NCBI GenBank assembly: GCA_025351795.1
Contig: JANXVG010000018.1
Span: 1 to 32,826 of the forward strand
DNA: 32,826 bases
Direction of reading: 5' to 3'
DNA from: Salinibacterium sp.
GTDB lineage: Bacteria > Actinomycetota > Actinomycetes > Actinomycetales > Microbacteriaceae
Shown in pieces: positions 1 to 8,755 of this stretch (the first letter of the stretch is position 1; each line of letters opens with the position of its first letter). The notes beneath the pieces are model-generated. The model made no database searches. It saw only the letters and a program-made list of their open reading frames with translations, and was not told the origin of the DNA. The translations under genes and the position numbers were made by a program.

Positions 1-607
1 CGCAGTGAAGACGGATGTCGCCGACGACGCGTCCGTGCGTGCCGCGATCGAGGCCGTCGCTGCCCACTTCGGCCGACTCGACATTCTCGTCAACAATGCA
101 GGGATAGGCGCGCAGGGCACCATCGCAGACAACGACGACGAGTGGCTGCGCGTGCTGAACATCAACCTGCTCGGCGTGGTGCGCACGAGCCGGGCAGCGC
201 TGCCACATCTGCGGAAGTCTCCGGCGGCAGCAATCGTGAACACCGGATCGATCGCCGCGACTGCGGGCTTGCCTGAGCGCGCACTGTACAGTGCCACGAA
301 GGGCGCTGTACACGCACTGACCCGCGCCATGGCCGCCGATCACCTGAGGGAAGGCATTCGCGTCAACTGCGTGGCACCCGGCACCGCGGACACCCCTTGG
401 ATTGGACGCCTGCTGGCCAACGCCGCCGATCCGGACGCCGAACGTGCCGCCCTCAACGCTCGCCAACCGCACGGCCGTTTGGTCTCACCGGACGAGGTGG
501 CGGGAGCGATCGTCTACCTGGCCAGCCCGGCATCCGGCTCAACCACCGGCGTCGCGCTTGCTGTCGATGGCGGCATGCAGGACCTTCGATTGCAGCCCGC
601 GCAGTAG
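1..607 (+). CDS. SDR-family NAD(P)-dependent oxidoreductase, 5' end outside window
   Basis: This is the C-terminal four-fifths of a short-chain dehydrogenase/reductase. The window begins inside the gene, so the glycine-rich dinucleotide-binding motif (TGxxxGxG) is not visible. The reading frame is open to the first bases, and the GTG at position 5 is probably internal. Visible hallmarks are the NNAG motif (about residue 30 of the visible part), the catalytic serine in the NTGSIAA segment, the YxxxK pair in LYSATKG, the PG segment after the sixth strand (VAPGTADTPW), and the usual C-terminal VDGGMQ. This fits a classical SDR of about 250 residues acting in the cytoplasm on a hydroxyl or keto group. 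The substrate cannot be told from sequence. No co-oriented neighbour helps, because the next 600 bp hold no sound gene. Confidence 0.9.
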   Translation, partial: AVKTDVADDASVRAAIEAVAAHFGRLDILVNNAGIGAQGTIADNDDEWLRVLNINLLGVVRTSRAALPHLRKSPAAAIVNTGSIAATAGLPERALYSATKGAVHALTRAMAADHLREGIRVNCVAPGTADTPWIGRLLANAADPDAERAALNARQPHGRLVSPDEVAGAIVYLASPASGSTTGVALAVDGGMQDLRLQPAQ

Positions 608-1204
608 CGGATCAAGATTGCGAGCTGCCCCACCCCGCTGACATCGTGCGGAAGCCCACCTCGCTCACCGTGCTGAACAGGCGCCTGCCATGGGCGCGGT
701 CGAATTCATGAGGTTTGGCGACGCCAAATGCATTGAAGTGAGGCGTCGCGGCGTCGAAGGGCCCACGCACCGGGTGATGCTGACGACCTGGCCAGTGATC
801 GAACTTTCCGAAATCCCGTCGAGTTTCTCATCCACCGGGTTCCGACCACGCGCATCGATGATGGACTCTCTGACCGCAGTATTTCCCAATCCAGGACCGG
901 TGCCCCCGGAACAGCTCCCCGCGGCCTGGCTTACGACACGACGGCTTCGCGCCTCCGACGCCACAGGATCTTTAACTTTTTTCGATTTGGAATATGCAGT
1001 GACCCACGGCTTCGTCACCGTAGGTCGGCACCCCTCAAGTATCCCCCGGGTTACCGGCAGAAACTGGTTGCCGAACCGGCAGAATGTTCCCATGGTCACC
1101 ACTCTTATTACGGGCGGTAGTGGCGCGCCCGGTCTACCCGCGATCAACAAACCGGGCAGCTGCTGCTGTGCGCAGAAACTCGACGAGGATGTGGTGGTAC
1201 CGAG
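608..1204. other. 597-bp interval without a convincing gene
   Basis: Both strands carry medium-length open frames here, but none resembles a family I recognise. The longest (690-1208 + and 665-1219 -) mirror one another and have poor composition. One minus-strand stretch, about 612-832, ending at a TGA at 612-614, has coding-like codon choice. It reads as a C-terminal tail containing HPVRGPFDAATPHFNAFG, and an in-frame stop lies just upstream of it. It may be the remnant of a gene that converged on the SDR gene. The A/T-rich patch near 970-990 stands out from its surroundings. I see no terminator hairpin with a T-run after the SDR stop. Confidence 0.5.
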
Positions 1205-1864
1205 ATGAACGCGAGCCAATTCATCATCCCGTTATGGGCTGACCTTCTTGCTGTCGGAATTGGCGCACTCCAAGGGGCGATGTTCGCGGCTCAGTTCCGC
1301 GATCGCCAACTTGACCTGCTCGGGGTAGCGATCATCGGTATTGCCACCGGATTCGGAGGCGGCATCCTGCGCGACGTACTTCTTTCAGAGAGTCCCGCAG
1401 CGTTCTCCAGCAACTGGTACGTCATAGTTGCCATCGCCGCGGCCCTCGTCGGTATGCTGCTCGAGCGCGTATTCTCTCGTCTGAGTGGACTCATCACGGT
1501 GCTCGATGCGCTCACAATCGGACTGTTCGGCGCGATCGGTACTACTAAAGCCCTTGCATTGGGCCTGCCGGACGTGCCGGCTGTGTTTGTCGGCGTGCTG
1601 TCCGCCGTCGGAGGCTCGATTCTACGCGACCTCCTTCTCACCCTGCCCATCGCCCTCATGCACGTCGGCTCCCTATACGCCATCGCAGCCATCGCCGGAA
1701 CCACCACCCTCGTTGTGCTCCTCCACTTCGGGGTACCCGTATTTCTTGCGGCGGTCGTCTGCGTCACACTGACCTCTGGGGTGCGAATCCTCGCCGTACT
1801 CTTTAACTGGAGCCTGCCAGAACAACGACATCTCAAGCGAATACCGCGGCTTCGTCGCCGGTAG
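1205..1864 (+). CDS. TRIC/UPF0126-family membrane channel protein
   Basis: A 219-residue polytopic membrane protein of the UPF0126 (YadS/YvgT) family, now grouped with the trimeric intracellular cation (TRIC) channels. The family fold is a tandem repeat of three helices plus a seventh. Here each repeat carries the signature glycine/arginine motif: GFGGGILRDVLL near residues 54-65 and VGGSILRDLLL near residues 138-148. About seven hydrophobic segments follow one another, with a short basic C-terminal tail (HLKRIPRLRRR). Bacterial TRIC homologues conduct monovalent cations; transport by this protein is inferred from family. The ATG at 1205 gives the usual family N terminus. No strong Shine-Dalgarno sequence is visible before it. 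The gene stands alone between two poorly coding intervals. Confidence 0.88.
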   Translation: MNASQFIIPLWADLLAVGIGALQGAMFAAQFRDRQLDLLGVAIIGIATGFGGGILRDVLLSESPAAFSSNWYVIVAIAAALVGMLLERVFSRLSGLITVLDALTIGLFGAIGTTKALALGLPDVPAVFVGVLSAVGGSILRDLLLTLPIALMHVGSLYAIAAIAGTTTLVVLLHFGVPVFLAAVVCVTLTSGVRILAVLFNWSLPEQRHLKRIPRLRRR

Positions 1865-2227
1865 ACGTCACCCATACTGTGATACTCGGCGACGCACCGA
1901 CACGATCGCACCACTCAGCCTCGGTCGCTTCCGAGCTGCAGGCCGACGCGACAACCGGTGCGACACCGTTGATCCCGATCGTGAACGCACGCTGGATGCC
2001 CGAGAATTGCAACTTCCTGATGTCATCGAGTGGCGCACCGCTGACGGTCACGACCACCGTCGTGAGCCAGCACCGAGAGAAATCAGCGGTCGAACCTTGG
2101 GCAGGCCCCTCGCCGCGACCAGGTACGCGCCGACGCTGCCCCCGACGATCGCGGGCTCGAGCGTACGCGTCGTCATGCCACCCATCGCAATCGTCAGCGT
2201 GGCCTACCGCTGGCCGCTCGGCTCACG

Positions 2228-2482
2228 GTGAAGCCCACCCGAGTCACGAATTCGATCCGTGCCGTGCGGTTTGCCCACGGCGAGTTGACTCACGCTGAAC
2301 TGGCCAGTGTTCAGGGTCAGACCGTGATCGCCCTCGTTCACGACACATCCACCAACAGACGATCAGAGGCTCCACCGTCGTCACGACCTCATCGCAGACA
2401 CCGTCGGAAATCAACCGCTATTGCCGGGGCGCGGCGAGCGGGACGGCGGTGTCGCGGGGGCCTGAGGCCGACGTCGCGGTGA
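2228..2482 (+). pseudogene. Relic of a small XRE/Cro-CI-type HTH regulator
   Basis: The frame begins at GTG 2228 and reads VTNSIRAVRFAHGELTHAEL, then a short broken stretch, then QTVIALVHD. This tracks the start of compact 65-75 residue Cro/CI-like regulators, whose usual pattern is (T)NxIRxLRxxxGxxTQAELA-xxxGVxRQTVxAIExGxYxPSL. The second helix (THAELA) and the recognition helix (QTVIAL) are present. The turn between them is about five residues short, and the sequence after QTVIALVHD loses the family pattern and becomes Arg/Pro/Ser-rich. I read it as a gene disabled by a small deletion and later drift. Such regulators usually sit beside a small membrane protein gene; none survives here. Recognition is by eye from one motif, so confidence is modest. 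Confidence 0.45.
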
Positions 2483-2524
2483 TCGCAAGACAACGGCTGG
2501 CCAGTCATCTGCCAGCGTACAAAC

Positions 2525-2611
2525 GTACGAAATGCAGGATGCGACGGGCCTAGCGCGCGGCCGTCGTGCGACTATCGGTGCGTTGCATCCATTCGCTCCT
2601 GCATTTCGCAC
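2525..2611. repeat. Long-loop inverted repeat (type B element)
   Basis: Fourteen-base arms at 2525-2538 (GTACGAAATGCAGG) and 2598-2611 (CCTGCATTTCGCAC) are complementary at 13 of 14 positions, with a 59-base interior. The interior itself holds a smaller hairpin at about 2543-2568 (CGACGG and CCGTCG arms) and a GGATGC/GCATCC pair. The CGAAA-TGCAG arm core recurs in the element at 32653-32709. Confidence 0.6.
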
Positions 2612-2652
2612 GCGGTACGCGCACAACAGGCACGCGGTGCGCGCACAACACG
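2609..2652. repeat. 22-bp tandem direct repeat, two copies
   Basis: Copies at 2609-2630 and 2631-2652 differ at two of 22 positions. Each starts CACGCGGT and contains GCGCACAACA. A partial third copy (CACGCGAGCGCGG) follows. The repeat abuts the right arm of the inverted repeat and lies just downstream of the leuA stop codon. Confidence 0.75.
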
Positions 2653-2686
2653 CACGCGAGCGCGGTAACGCCCGCTCCAGTTGCGC

Positions 2687-4477
<1,791 letters not shown>

Positions 4478-4508
4478 TCAGCCAACGGCGTTTGTGCAAC
4501 ACCACTCT

Positions 4509-4546
4509 CCGCGACGAGTGAGGCCTGAAGTTAGGACCCGTCGCGG
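4509..4546 (-). promoter_or_regulatory. Stem of the leuA attenuator region
   Basis: A perfect 8-base inverted repeat, CCGCGACG (minus strand 4546-4539) and CGTCGCGG (4516-4509), separated by 22 bases. The upstream arm lies inside the last codons of the leader peptide (Cys-Arg-Asp), so a ribosome completing the leader would cover it, while one stalled at the leucine codons would not. No run of T follows, which favours control of leuA translation or a pseudoknot-type element over a classical rho-independent terminator. Leucine-specific elements of this kind have been predicted upstream of leuA in other Actinobacteria. Confidence 0.6.
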
Positions 4547-4575
4547 CAGCTAAGGAGAAGCAGACCGAACAACAC
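4531..4575 (-). CDS. leuA leader peptide (14 residues)
   Basis: A 15-codon frame beginning at GTG 4575 and ending TAA at 4531-4533 encodes MLFGLLLLSCRDGS. Five of the 14 residues are leucine, four of them consecutive. The stop lies 83 bases before the leuA start. The start codon is preceded at exactly six bases by TACCCT, a plausible -10 box, so the transcript may begin at the GTG itself. A leucine run followed by a Cys-Arg codon pair that forms one arm of a stem is the expected design of a leucine-sensing attenuator. It is too short for ordinary gene finders. Translation is inferred, not shown. Confidence 0.7.
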   Translation of the reverse strand: MLFGLLLLSCRDGS

Positions 4576-4581
4576 CTTTTT

Positions 4582-4587
4582 AGGGTA
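4582..4587 (-). promoter_or_regulatory. -10 box of the leuA leader transcript
   Basis: TACCCT on the minus strand lies six bases before the leader GTG. No good -35 hexamer is seen 16-18 bases upstream. The spacing puts the likely transcription start on or next to the leader start codon. Confidence 0.5.
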
Positions 4588-4664
4588 GCACTTCAGTAAC
4601 CGCGCGTGACCGCCGCTGCCCGGCTGGGTGCGTCACGAGTTAGCCACGAATCTCGCGATCGGGG

Positions 4665-7130
4665 TCACCGCAGACTGCGCAGCAACACCGCCGATTCTCG
4701 CAGGGTGAGGGTCGGCAGGTAGCACCGCGATACCGCGATACCGATCGCAGGAAGGGACATGGCATCTGGGTAGGCAAGATACAACGAAACGAGCTTTGGT
4801 TGAAATTTCTGTTTGAACGCGAGCAGTGACCGGAAGCCGTAAACCGGTTCAAGAGATCGACCAATCATCATGAGAATACGGTCGAGCGGCGACACATCCT
4901 CGTCATCGCTTGACACGACGGCTAAGGGCGCCCCCGACAGACTGAGAAACTCTAGCCCGTCTAGCTTGGCGCGCACGGCCGCCTCGGCGATCACGAACTC
5001 CATCACACCGTTCATACCGTTCGCGCGCCTGCGCATGAAATCGAGCGTGTACCCGATCAGATCGCCATCGCGCCACGTCGGCAGCCAACTCGTCACTGCC
5101 TGCACCGACCCGGTCTCATCGATCGCTACCGCCAGCAGAACATCGGGGTCCCTGAGTTCGTCGACGCCGCCGAGCGTGAAACCGAGTTCTGGCAACTTCT
5201 TCTCCACCACCCAGAGTTCCGAGATCTCGGCGATTTGGTTGGCTACACCAGACGGAAGCGTTGACCAGGAGCCCCACGTGACGCGTACTCCCTCTCGAGC
5301 GGCGCGATTCACCGAGCTGCGCACGTCTTGCCACTTCTTACCAGTCATCTCCCAGATCGACGGGTCAATCACGGTTTCCTCGGCGATCACCGTTTTCGAC
5401 CAGCCCAGTTCGACGAGTCGATCTGCCCACTCTCCATGAATCCCGTAAAACACCGGGGTCCACGCGTTCGCGTCGCAGAAGCGAATGAACTGACCGAGAG
5501 ATTCGCGCACGTCACTCGGGTGCCCGATTGGTTCGCTCGTCGTCACCGCGCATCCGTTGGCGATACGGTATGCCACCACCATGCTGCGGTCCGAGTCGAA
5601 CCAGTAGCGGTTTCCATCCCACGTGGCCGGGAACGACATCGAACCACCGCCCACGCGAAGCAGTCTTCTGATCGCCGCACCATCCCCTAGCGCTCGGCCG
5701 GTCGACCGCTGACCGCGCAGGAACACGATGGCCGCAACCAGCAAGACGAGCCAGAACACCGGCCCAACGCCGTGATAGACGATTCGCGCGAGCATGGTGA
5801 CCGGCACGAAGTCGCGGCGCTCCGCGGTCAGAAACGACACCGGAATGAATCGTTCTGGCAGATCAGCCAGTAAGTCGAGGAAACCCACAGAGGGGCGGAA
5901 TTGGTCACGAAGTGCGAACCCAAGCCCGAGATATGCACCAGCTGTCGTCAGGAGGGAGATGCCCACCGTGGCGACAAATCGACGCCGCGCCCTGGTCACG
6001 GCGTGGATAGGAAAGTGTCGGCGCTGCGACAGCACGACTGCGGCGAAAGCGAGCGGCAGCGCGGCGTTGGCGATAATCCAGACGGCGAACTCGGGTGACT
6101 GGCCAGCGCGAACAGCCGTGCCCGAGGGCTGGCCGAACACCGGTACGACTCCGAAGTAGAACGCCGCGAGCAAGCCGTTCGCGGCCGAAATGGATGCGAC
6201 CAGGTACACGGCAGCGCGACGACCGTTGAGCAGTCCGTAAGCCCCTACCAGCAAAACCAGCAACGGGACCAGCGCCAGCACGAGGGCACTAACCCCTCCG
6301 CCGCCGTGATGTCCCAGTTGCGCGACGCAGGCTTGGCCAACCCCGGCCACACTGCATGGCGACCTACCTAAGCGAGATTCCGACATCCCATCTGTAATGA
6401 AAACGCCGAGCGGCGCGAGCAGACCAAAGGTTCCATGCGAGACGAGAGTGAGTATCGGGCCGGTCGCGAAAACGGCGGCGACCGTGGCGAGCAGCAGACG
6501 CGTCTCGTGATGAGAGCTGGTCCATCGCACGAGGCGGATCCGCTGGCGCGTCCAAATGGCCCCGATGCCAAAACCGAGAAACATGGCTAACACGCGATAT
6601 AGATCAGACGGTTGTCCCGAGTAGAGCAGGAACGCGATTGTCGAGGCGAGCACGACCGTGCGGATACGACGTCGCCAGAGCACGCTCGCGTATGCGCTGG
6701 CAACCGCGATGGTTCCAATCACCGGAGTCAGTGGATCGATAGTGACGAGAGACCGTACCGACGTGGCCCAGTACTCCCCGGCAAACACACCGAGCGCTTG
6801 TACACCAACGCCGATGCCAGAACCGAGAACCCCGGTCAGCAGAAACGCGACGATCGTGCGGCGCGATCCCATGACGAGTTCGGCGACCCCCACCCCAATC
6901 GCCGCCGCAACCAGCACGACAATGAGTTGGCCGAGATTTGCGGCAAAGAACTGGGCGGTCACAAAAGACCACCACTTGTGAAGTGCGATCGTCTGAAAGT
7001 CCAGTCCCACTACGCCGCGGAGGAATGCCGATGGCCCACCGATCGGCCCGGTGGCTAGAGCAACGCCAAGCAACACCGCCACGAGTGCGATGGTGAATGG
7101 CATCCGCAGCAGGCGCTTGAGGAACATCAT
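4665..7130 (-). CDS. MprF-like aminoacyl-lipid synthase: rhomboid-like membrane region plus DUF2156 domain
   Basis: An 821-residue membrane protein. The C-terminal domain (about 490-810) is the DUF2156/LPG-synthase GNAT-like fold that transfers an amino acid from aminoacyl-tRNA to phosphatidylglycerol or another lipid. Family features include the RYWFDSDRSMVVAYR entry segment, VRSSVNRAAREGVRV and the GYTLDFMRRR segment. The N-terminal half has roughly a dozen hydrophobic helices. Residues 35-200 resemble a rhomboid fold (HKWWSFVTAQFF, then LGQLIVVLVAAAIGVGVAELVMGSRR) but lack a GxSx nucleophile motif, so it is probably not a protease. Its start overlaps the stop of the upstream esterase gene by four bases (ATGA), so the two are translationally coupled. 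A role in altering membrane charge or cationic-peptide resistance is inferred; the amino acid and the lipid are unknown. Confidence 0.85.
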   Translation of the reverse strand: MMFLKRLLRMPFTIALVAVLLGVALATGPIGGPSAFLRGVVGLDFQTIALHKWWSFVTAQFFAANLGQLIVVLVAAAIGVGVAELVMGSRRTIVAFLLTGVLGSGIGVGVQALGVFAGEYWATSVRSLVTIDPLTPVIGTIAVASAYASVLWRRRIRTVVLASTIAFLLYSGQPSDLYRVLAMFLGFGIGAIWTRQRIRLVRWTSSHHETRLLLATVAAVFATGPILTLVSHGTFGLLAPLGVFITDGMSESRLGRSPCSVAGVGQACVAQLGHHGGGGVSALVLALVPLLVLLVGAYGLLNGRRAAVYLVASISAANGLLAAFYFGVVPVFGQPSGTAVRAGQSPEFAVWIIANAALPLAFAAVVLSQRRHFPIHAVTRARRRFVATVGISLLTTAGAYLGLGFALRDQFRPSVGFLDLLADLPERFIPVSFLTAERRDFVPVTMLARIVYHGVGPVFWLVLLVAAIVFLRGQRSTGRALGDGAAIRRLLRVGGGSMSFPATWDGNRYWFDSDRSMVVAYRIANGCAVTTSEPIGHPSDVRESLGQFIRFCDANAWTPVFYGIHGEWADRLVELGWSKTVIAEETVIDPSIWEMTGKKWQDVRSSVNRAAREGVRVTWGSWSTLPSGVANQIAEISELWVVEKKLPELGFTLGGVDELRDPDVLLAVAIDETGSVQAVTSWLPTWRDGDLIGYTLDFMRRRANGMNGVMEFVIAEAAVRAKLDGLEFLSLSGAPLAVVSSDDEDVSPLDRILMMIGRSLEPVYGFRSLLAFKQKFQPKLVSLYLAYPDAMSLPAIGIAVSRCYLPTLTLRESAVLLRSLR

Positions 7131-8470
7131 GAGAGTGGGCTCTCGATGCCCATATGGCGGTAAATAGTCGGAAGACCTTTCTCGAATCCGAATTTCACGG
7201 TATTCCAGTCGTGATCTGTTCCTGGGGAACTCAACAGCGTGGTGTGGATGCCAGCCGCATTCGAGCCATCGGCTATCGTCTGGGCTCCCGGGGAATACTT
7301 CACGTCGAGCGCACCCACGATGACCACCCCCACCTCATCAACGTACGGGGCGTTGCGGGCGAGAATAGAGAGCGGCTTGGCAGCCTCCCACGCGGATTTG
7401 CTCCCCCCAAAACCGAGCGCAATTGTGACGTCGTCCGTGCCAATTTTCGGTTGAATCTGACCCGAGATGTCGAGAAAAGACCCGAACAGCTCGGGATGTT
7501 GCCCGCCCAGTTGGATTGCGCAGGTTCCGCCCTGCGAATAGCCCCCAATCGCCCATGCCGCAGCCGAAGACGCCACGGCAAGATTGGCCCGGATCCACCG
7601 CGGAACATCGACCGTCAGGTAGGTCGCCGAGTTGCCGATAGGCGAATCGACACACATCGGGTTGATCCCGGGGGCTGTCAACTGGTCAGGCACAACCACG
7701 ATCGGCGCCAACCCGTTGTGGGTCGCCGCGAGCTGGTCGAGTATCGCATCGAGATGGCCGGAGACAAAGATATTCTGCGGGCTACCCGGCTGCCCGGAGA
7801 GCATGACCAGCACCGGGAGCATCGGCGGGTTCGGTACCAGAGCGGCTGGCGGCAAATACACTAGCGCAGTGCGCGCACCAAAATGCGAAACGGTTGCCGG
7901 AATCGTGACCGCGCCAACCACGCCGTGGGCGGGTAACCCCGCCGGAGGAATCCATGTTCTCCACAAGTCGCTCACCCCGGTAGCACCAGTGTTCACCCCC
8001 GAACGCTGCGCTTCAAGAATTGCGTGCGGCATTGGCGTGAACGCCGCGGCATCTGTGATGCTGCCGAGGGTGGCGTATTGCCCGAAGTCTGCGTTCACGC
8101 CAAGCGCGCCCATCAGCGTGAACAGCACAATTGCCGCGACAGCTCCGATCCTACGGCGCGCACGCGTTCTCCATAGGTTAGCGAGCGCGAGAGCGATGCT
8201 GGCGAAAGCCGTGCTCACCCAGAAGCGAGTCGCTGGCCCCAGAAAGACATCGAATGCGTTGAAGACGTCTCCGACCAGCCAGCAGGTGAGCACGCCGATC
8301 ACCGCGCCGGTTGTGAGCGCCACGGCCACCGTGGCAGACCACCGGATGCGAGCGCCGCGCTCGGGAAACAGTCGCGCCGCCAAGAGAACGAAGGCCACGA
8401 TCGCGAGGCCATCGAGGACGAGTGGGAGCGGTCCGGCAATGATCTTGACGTCCGCTAGGAACGCACCCAT
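7127..8470 (-). CDS. Membrane-anchored alpha/beta-hydrolase esterase
   Basis: A 447-residue protein. The first 130 residues contain four hydrophobic segments (about 13-33, 42-66, 78-98, 107-127). The remainder is an esterase-D/mycolyltransferase-like alpha/beta hydrolase. The nucleophile elbow GYSQGG lies at about residues 310-315, and the conserved late histidine is in GTDHDWNTVKFG near residue 420. An acidic partner is likely in GALDVKYS around 395. The catalytic part should face outward after the membrane segments. It is the first gene of a two-gene operon with the DUF2156 synthase, whose start codon it overlaps. This recalls known pairs of aminoacyl-phosphatidylglycerol synthase and hydrolase, for example in Pseudomonas. 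A role in removing amino acids from lipids is therefore plausible but unproven; a general cell-envelope esterase is the alternative. Confidence 0.82.
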   Translation of the reverse strand: MGAFLADVKIIAGPLPLVLDGLAIVAFVLLAARLFPERGARIRWSATVAVALTTGAVIGVLTCWLVGDVFNAFDVFLGPATRFWVSTAFASIALALANLWRTRARRRIGAVAAIVLFTLMGALGVNADFGQYATLGSITDAAAFTPMPHAILEAQRSGVNTGATGVSDLWRTWIPPAGLPAHGVVGAVTIPATVSHFGARTALVYLPPAALVPNPPMLPVLVMLSGQPGSPQNIFVSGHLDAILDQLAATHNGLAPIVVVPDQLTAPGINPMCVDSPIGNSATYLTVDVPRWIRANLAVASSAAAWAIGGYSQGGTCAIQLGGQHPELFGSFLDISGQIQPKIGTDDVTIALGFGGSKSAWEAAKPLSILARNAPYVDEVGVVIVGALDVKYSPGAQTIADGSNAAGIHTTLLSSPGTDHDWNTVKFGFEKGLPTIYRHMGIESPLS

Positions 8471-8475
8471 TACAA

Positions 8476-8482
8476 CTCCTCC
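8476..8482 (-). promoter_or_regulatory. Strong ribosome-binding site of the esterase gene
   Basis: GGAGGAG lies five bases before the ATG at 8470. This is the best Shine-Dalgarno sequence in the window and it fixes the start codon. It contrasts with the many starts here that have none. Confidence 0.75.
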
Positions 8483-8577
8483 GGTTTGGACCGGGATTCA
8501 GTATCCGCTGACAGCACCCGTTGCGCCGCATTTTGTACCGAAATATCTGAAGTCAACAGCGAACACTCAGCAAACGT

Positions 8578-8608
8578 ACAGTGCCACTGTCATCCGTCGG
8601 CCGACGGA
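8578..8608. promoter_or_regulatory. Two adjacent palindromes upstream of the esterase-synthase operon
   Basis: ACAGTG-C-CACTGT at 8578-8590 and the 16-base perfect palindrome TCCGTCGGCCGACGGA at 8593-8608 stand side by side, about 110-140 bases before the esterase start and just upstream of TTGACT. They could bind a dimeric regulator of the operon, or form hairpins beyond the end of era. Confidence 0.4.
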
Positions 8609-8755
8609 AAATCGCGTTTCTACGCGACGTCAGTGGACTCCCGACCTCCATGTTGCTCTCACAACCAGTGTTTTGCCCCCTCGAATTCTCACGAACGGGT
8701 GCTGTCGCCGAACCCGCGGCAGACCGGTGAATCATCCTGACGAAGCATCTGGTTT

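Larger units (their letters stand above)
1865..2686. other. 822-bp decayed or non-coding interval
   Basis: No intact gene is visible between the TRIC-type channel and the end of leuA. The first half (1870-2230) has short open stretches on both strands that match nothing I know. Around 2228-2375 the plus strand retains the recognisable but broken start of a small helix-turn-helix regulator, listed separately. From 2525 onward lies a long inverted repeat followed by a 22-bp tandem repeat, also listed separately. The pattern suggests an old accessory region that has been degrading. Confidence 0.6.
8471..8755. other. 285-bp spacer with operator-like palindromes
   Basis: This spacer separates the era stop from the esterase start. 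It holds the esterase ribosome-binding site, two adjacent palindromes, and a TTGACT hexamer at 8551-8556 (minus strand) that could be a -35. No -10 at ideal spacing is clear: TACAAA at 8532-8537 is only 13 bases away. No gene was seen. Confidence 0.5.

Noticed and set aside
690-1208. 172-codon plus-strand frame before the TRIC-type gene
   Set aside because: No recognisable family and poor composition; a mirror frame on the other strand is equally open. Left as unassigned interval.
2609-2665. Start of a CRISPR array
   Set aside because: The two copies are contiguous with no spacers, and no cas genes are present.
4601-4640. CGTGAC/GTCACG inverted repeat between the leuA leader and the synthase stop
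   Set aside because: Six-base arms with a 21-base loop are too weak to call as a terminator or operator in this base composition.
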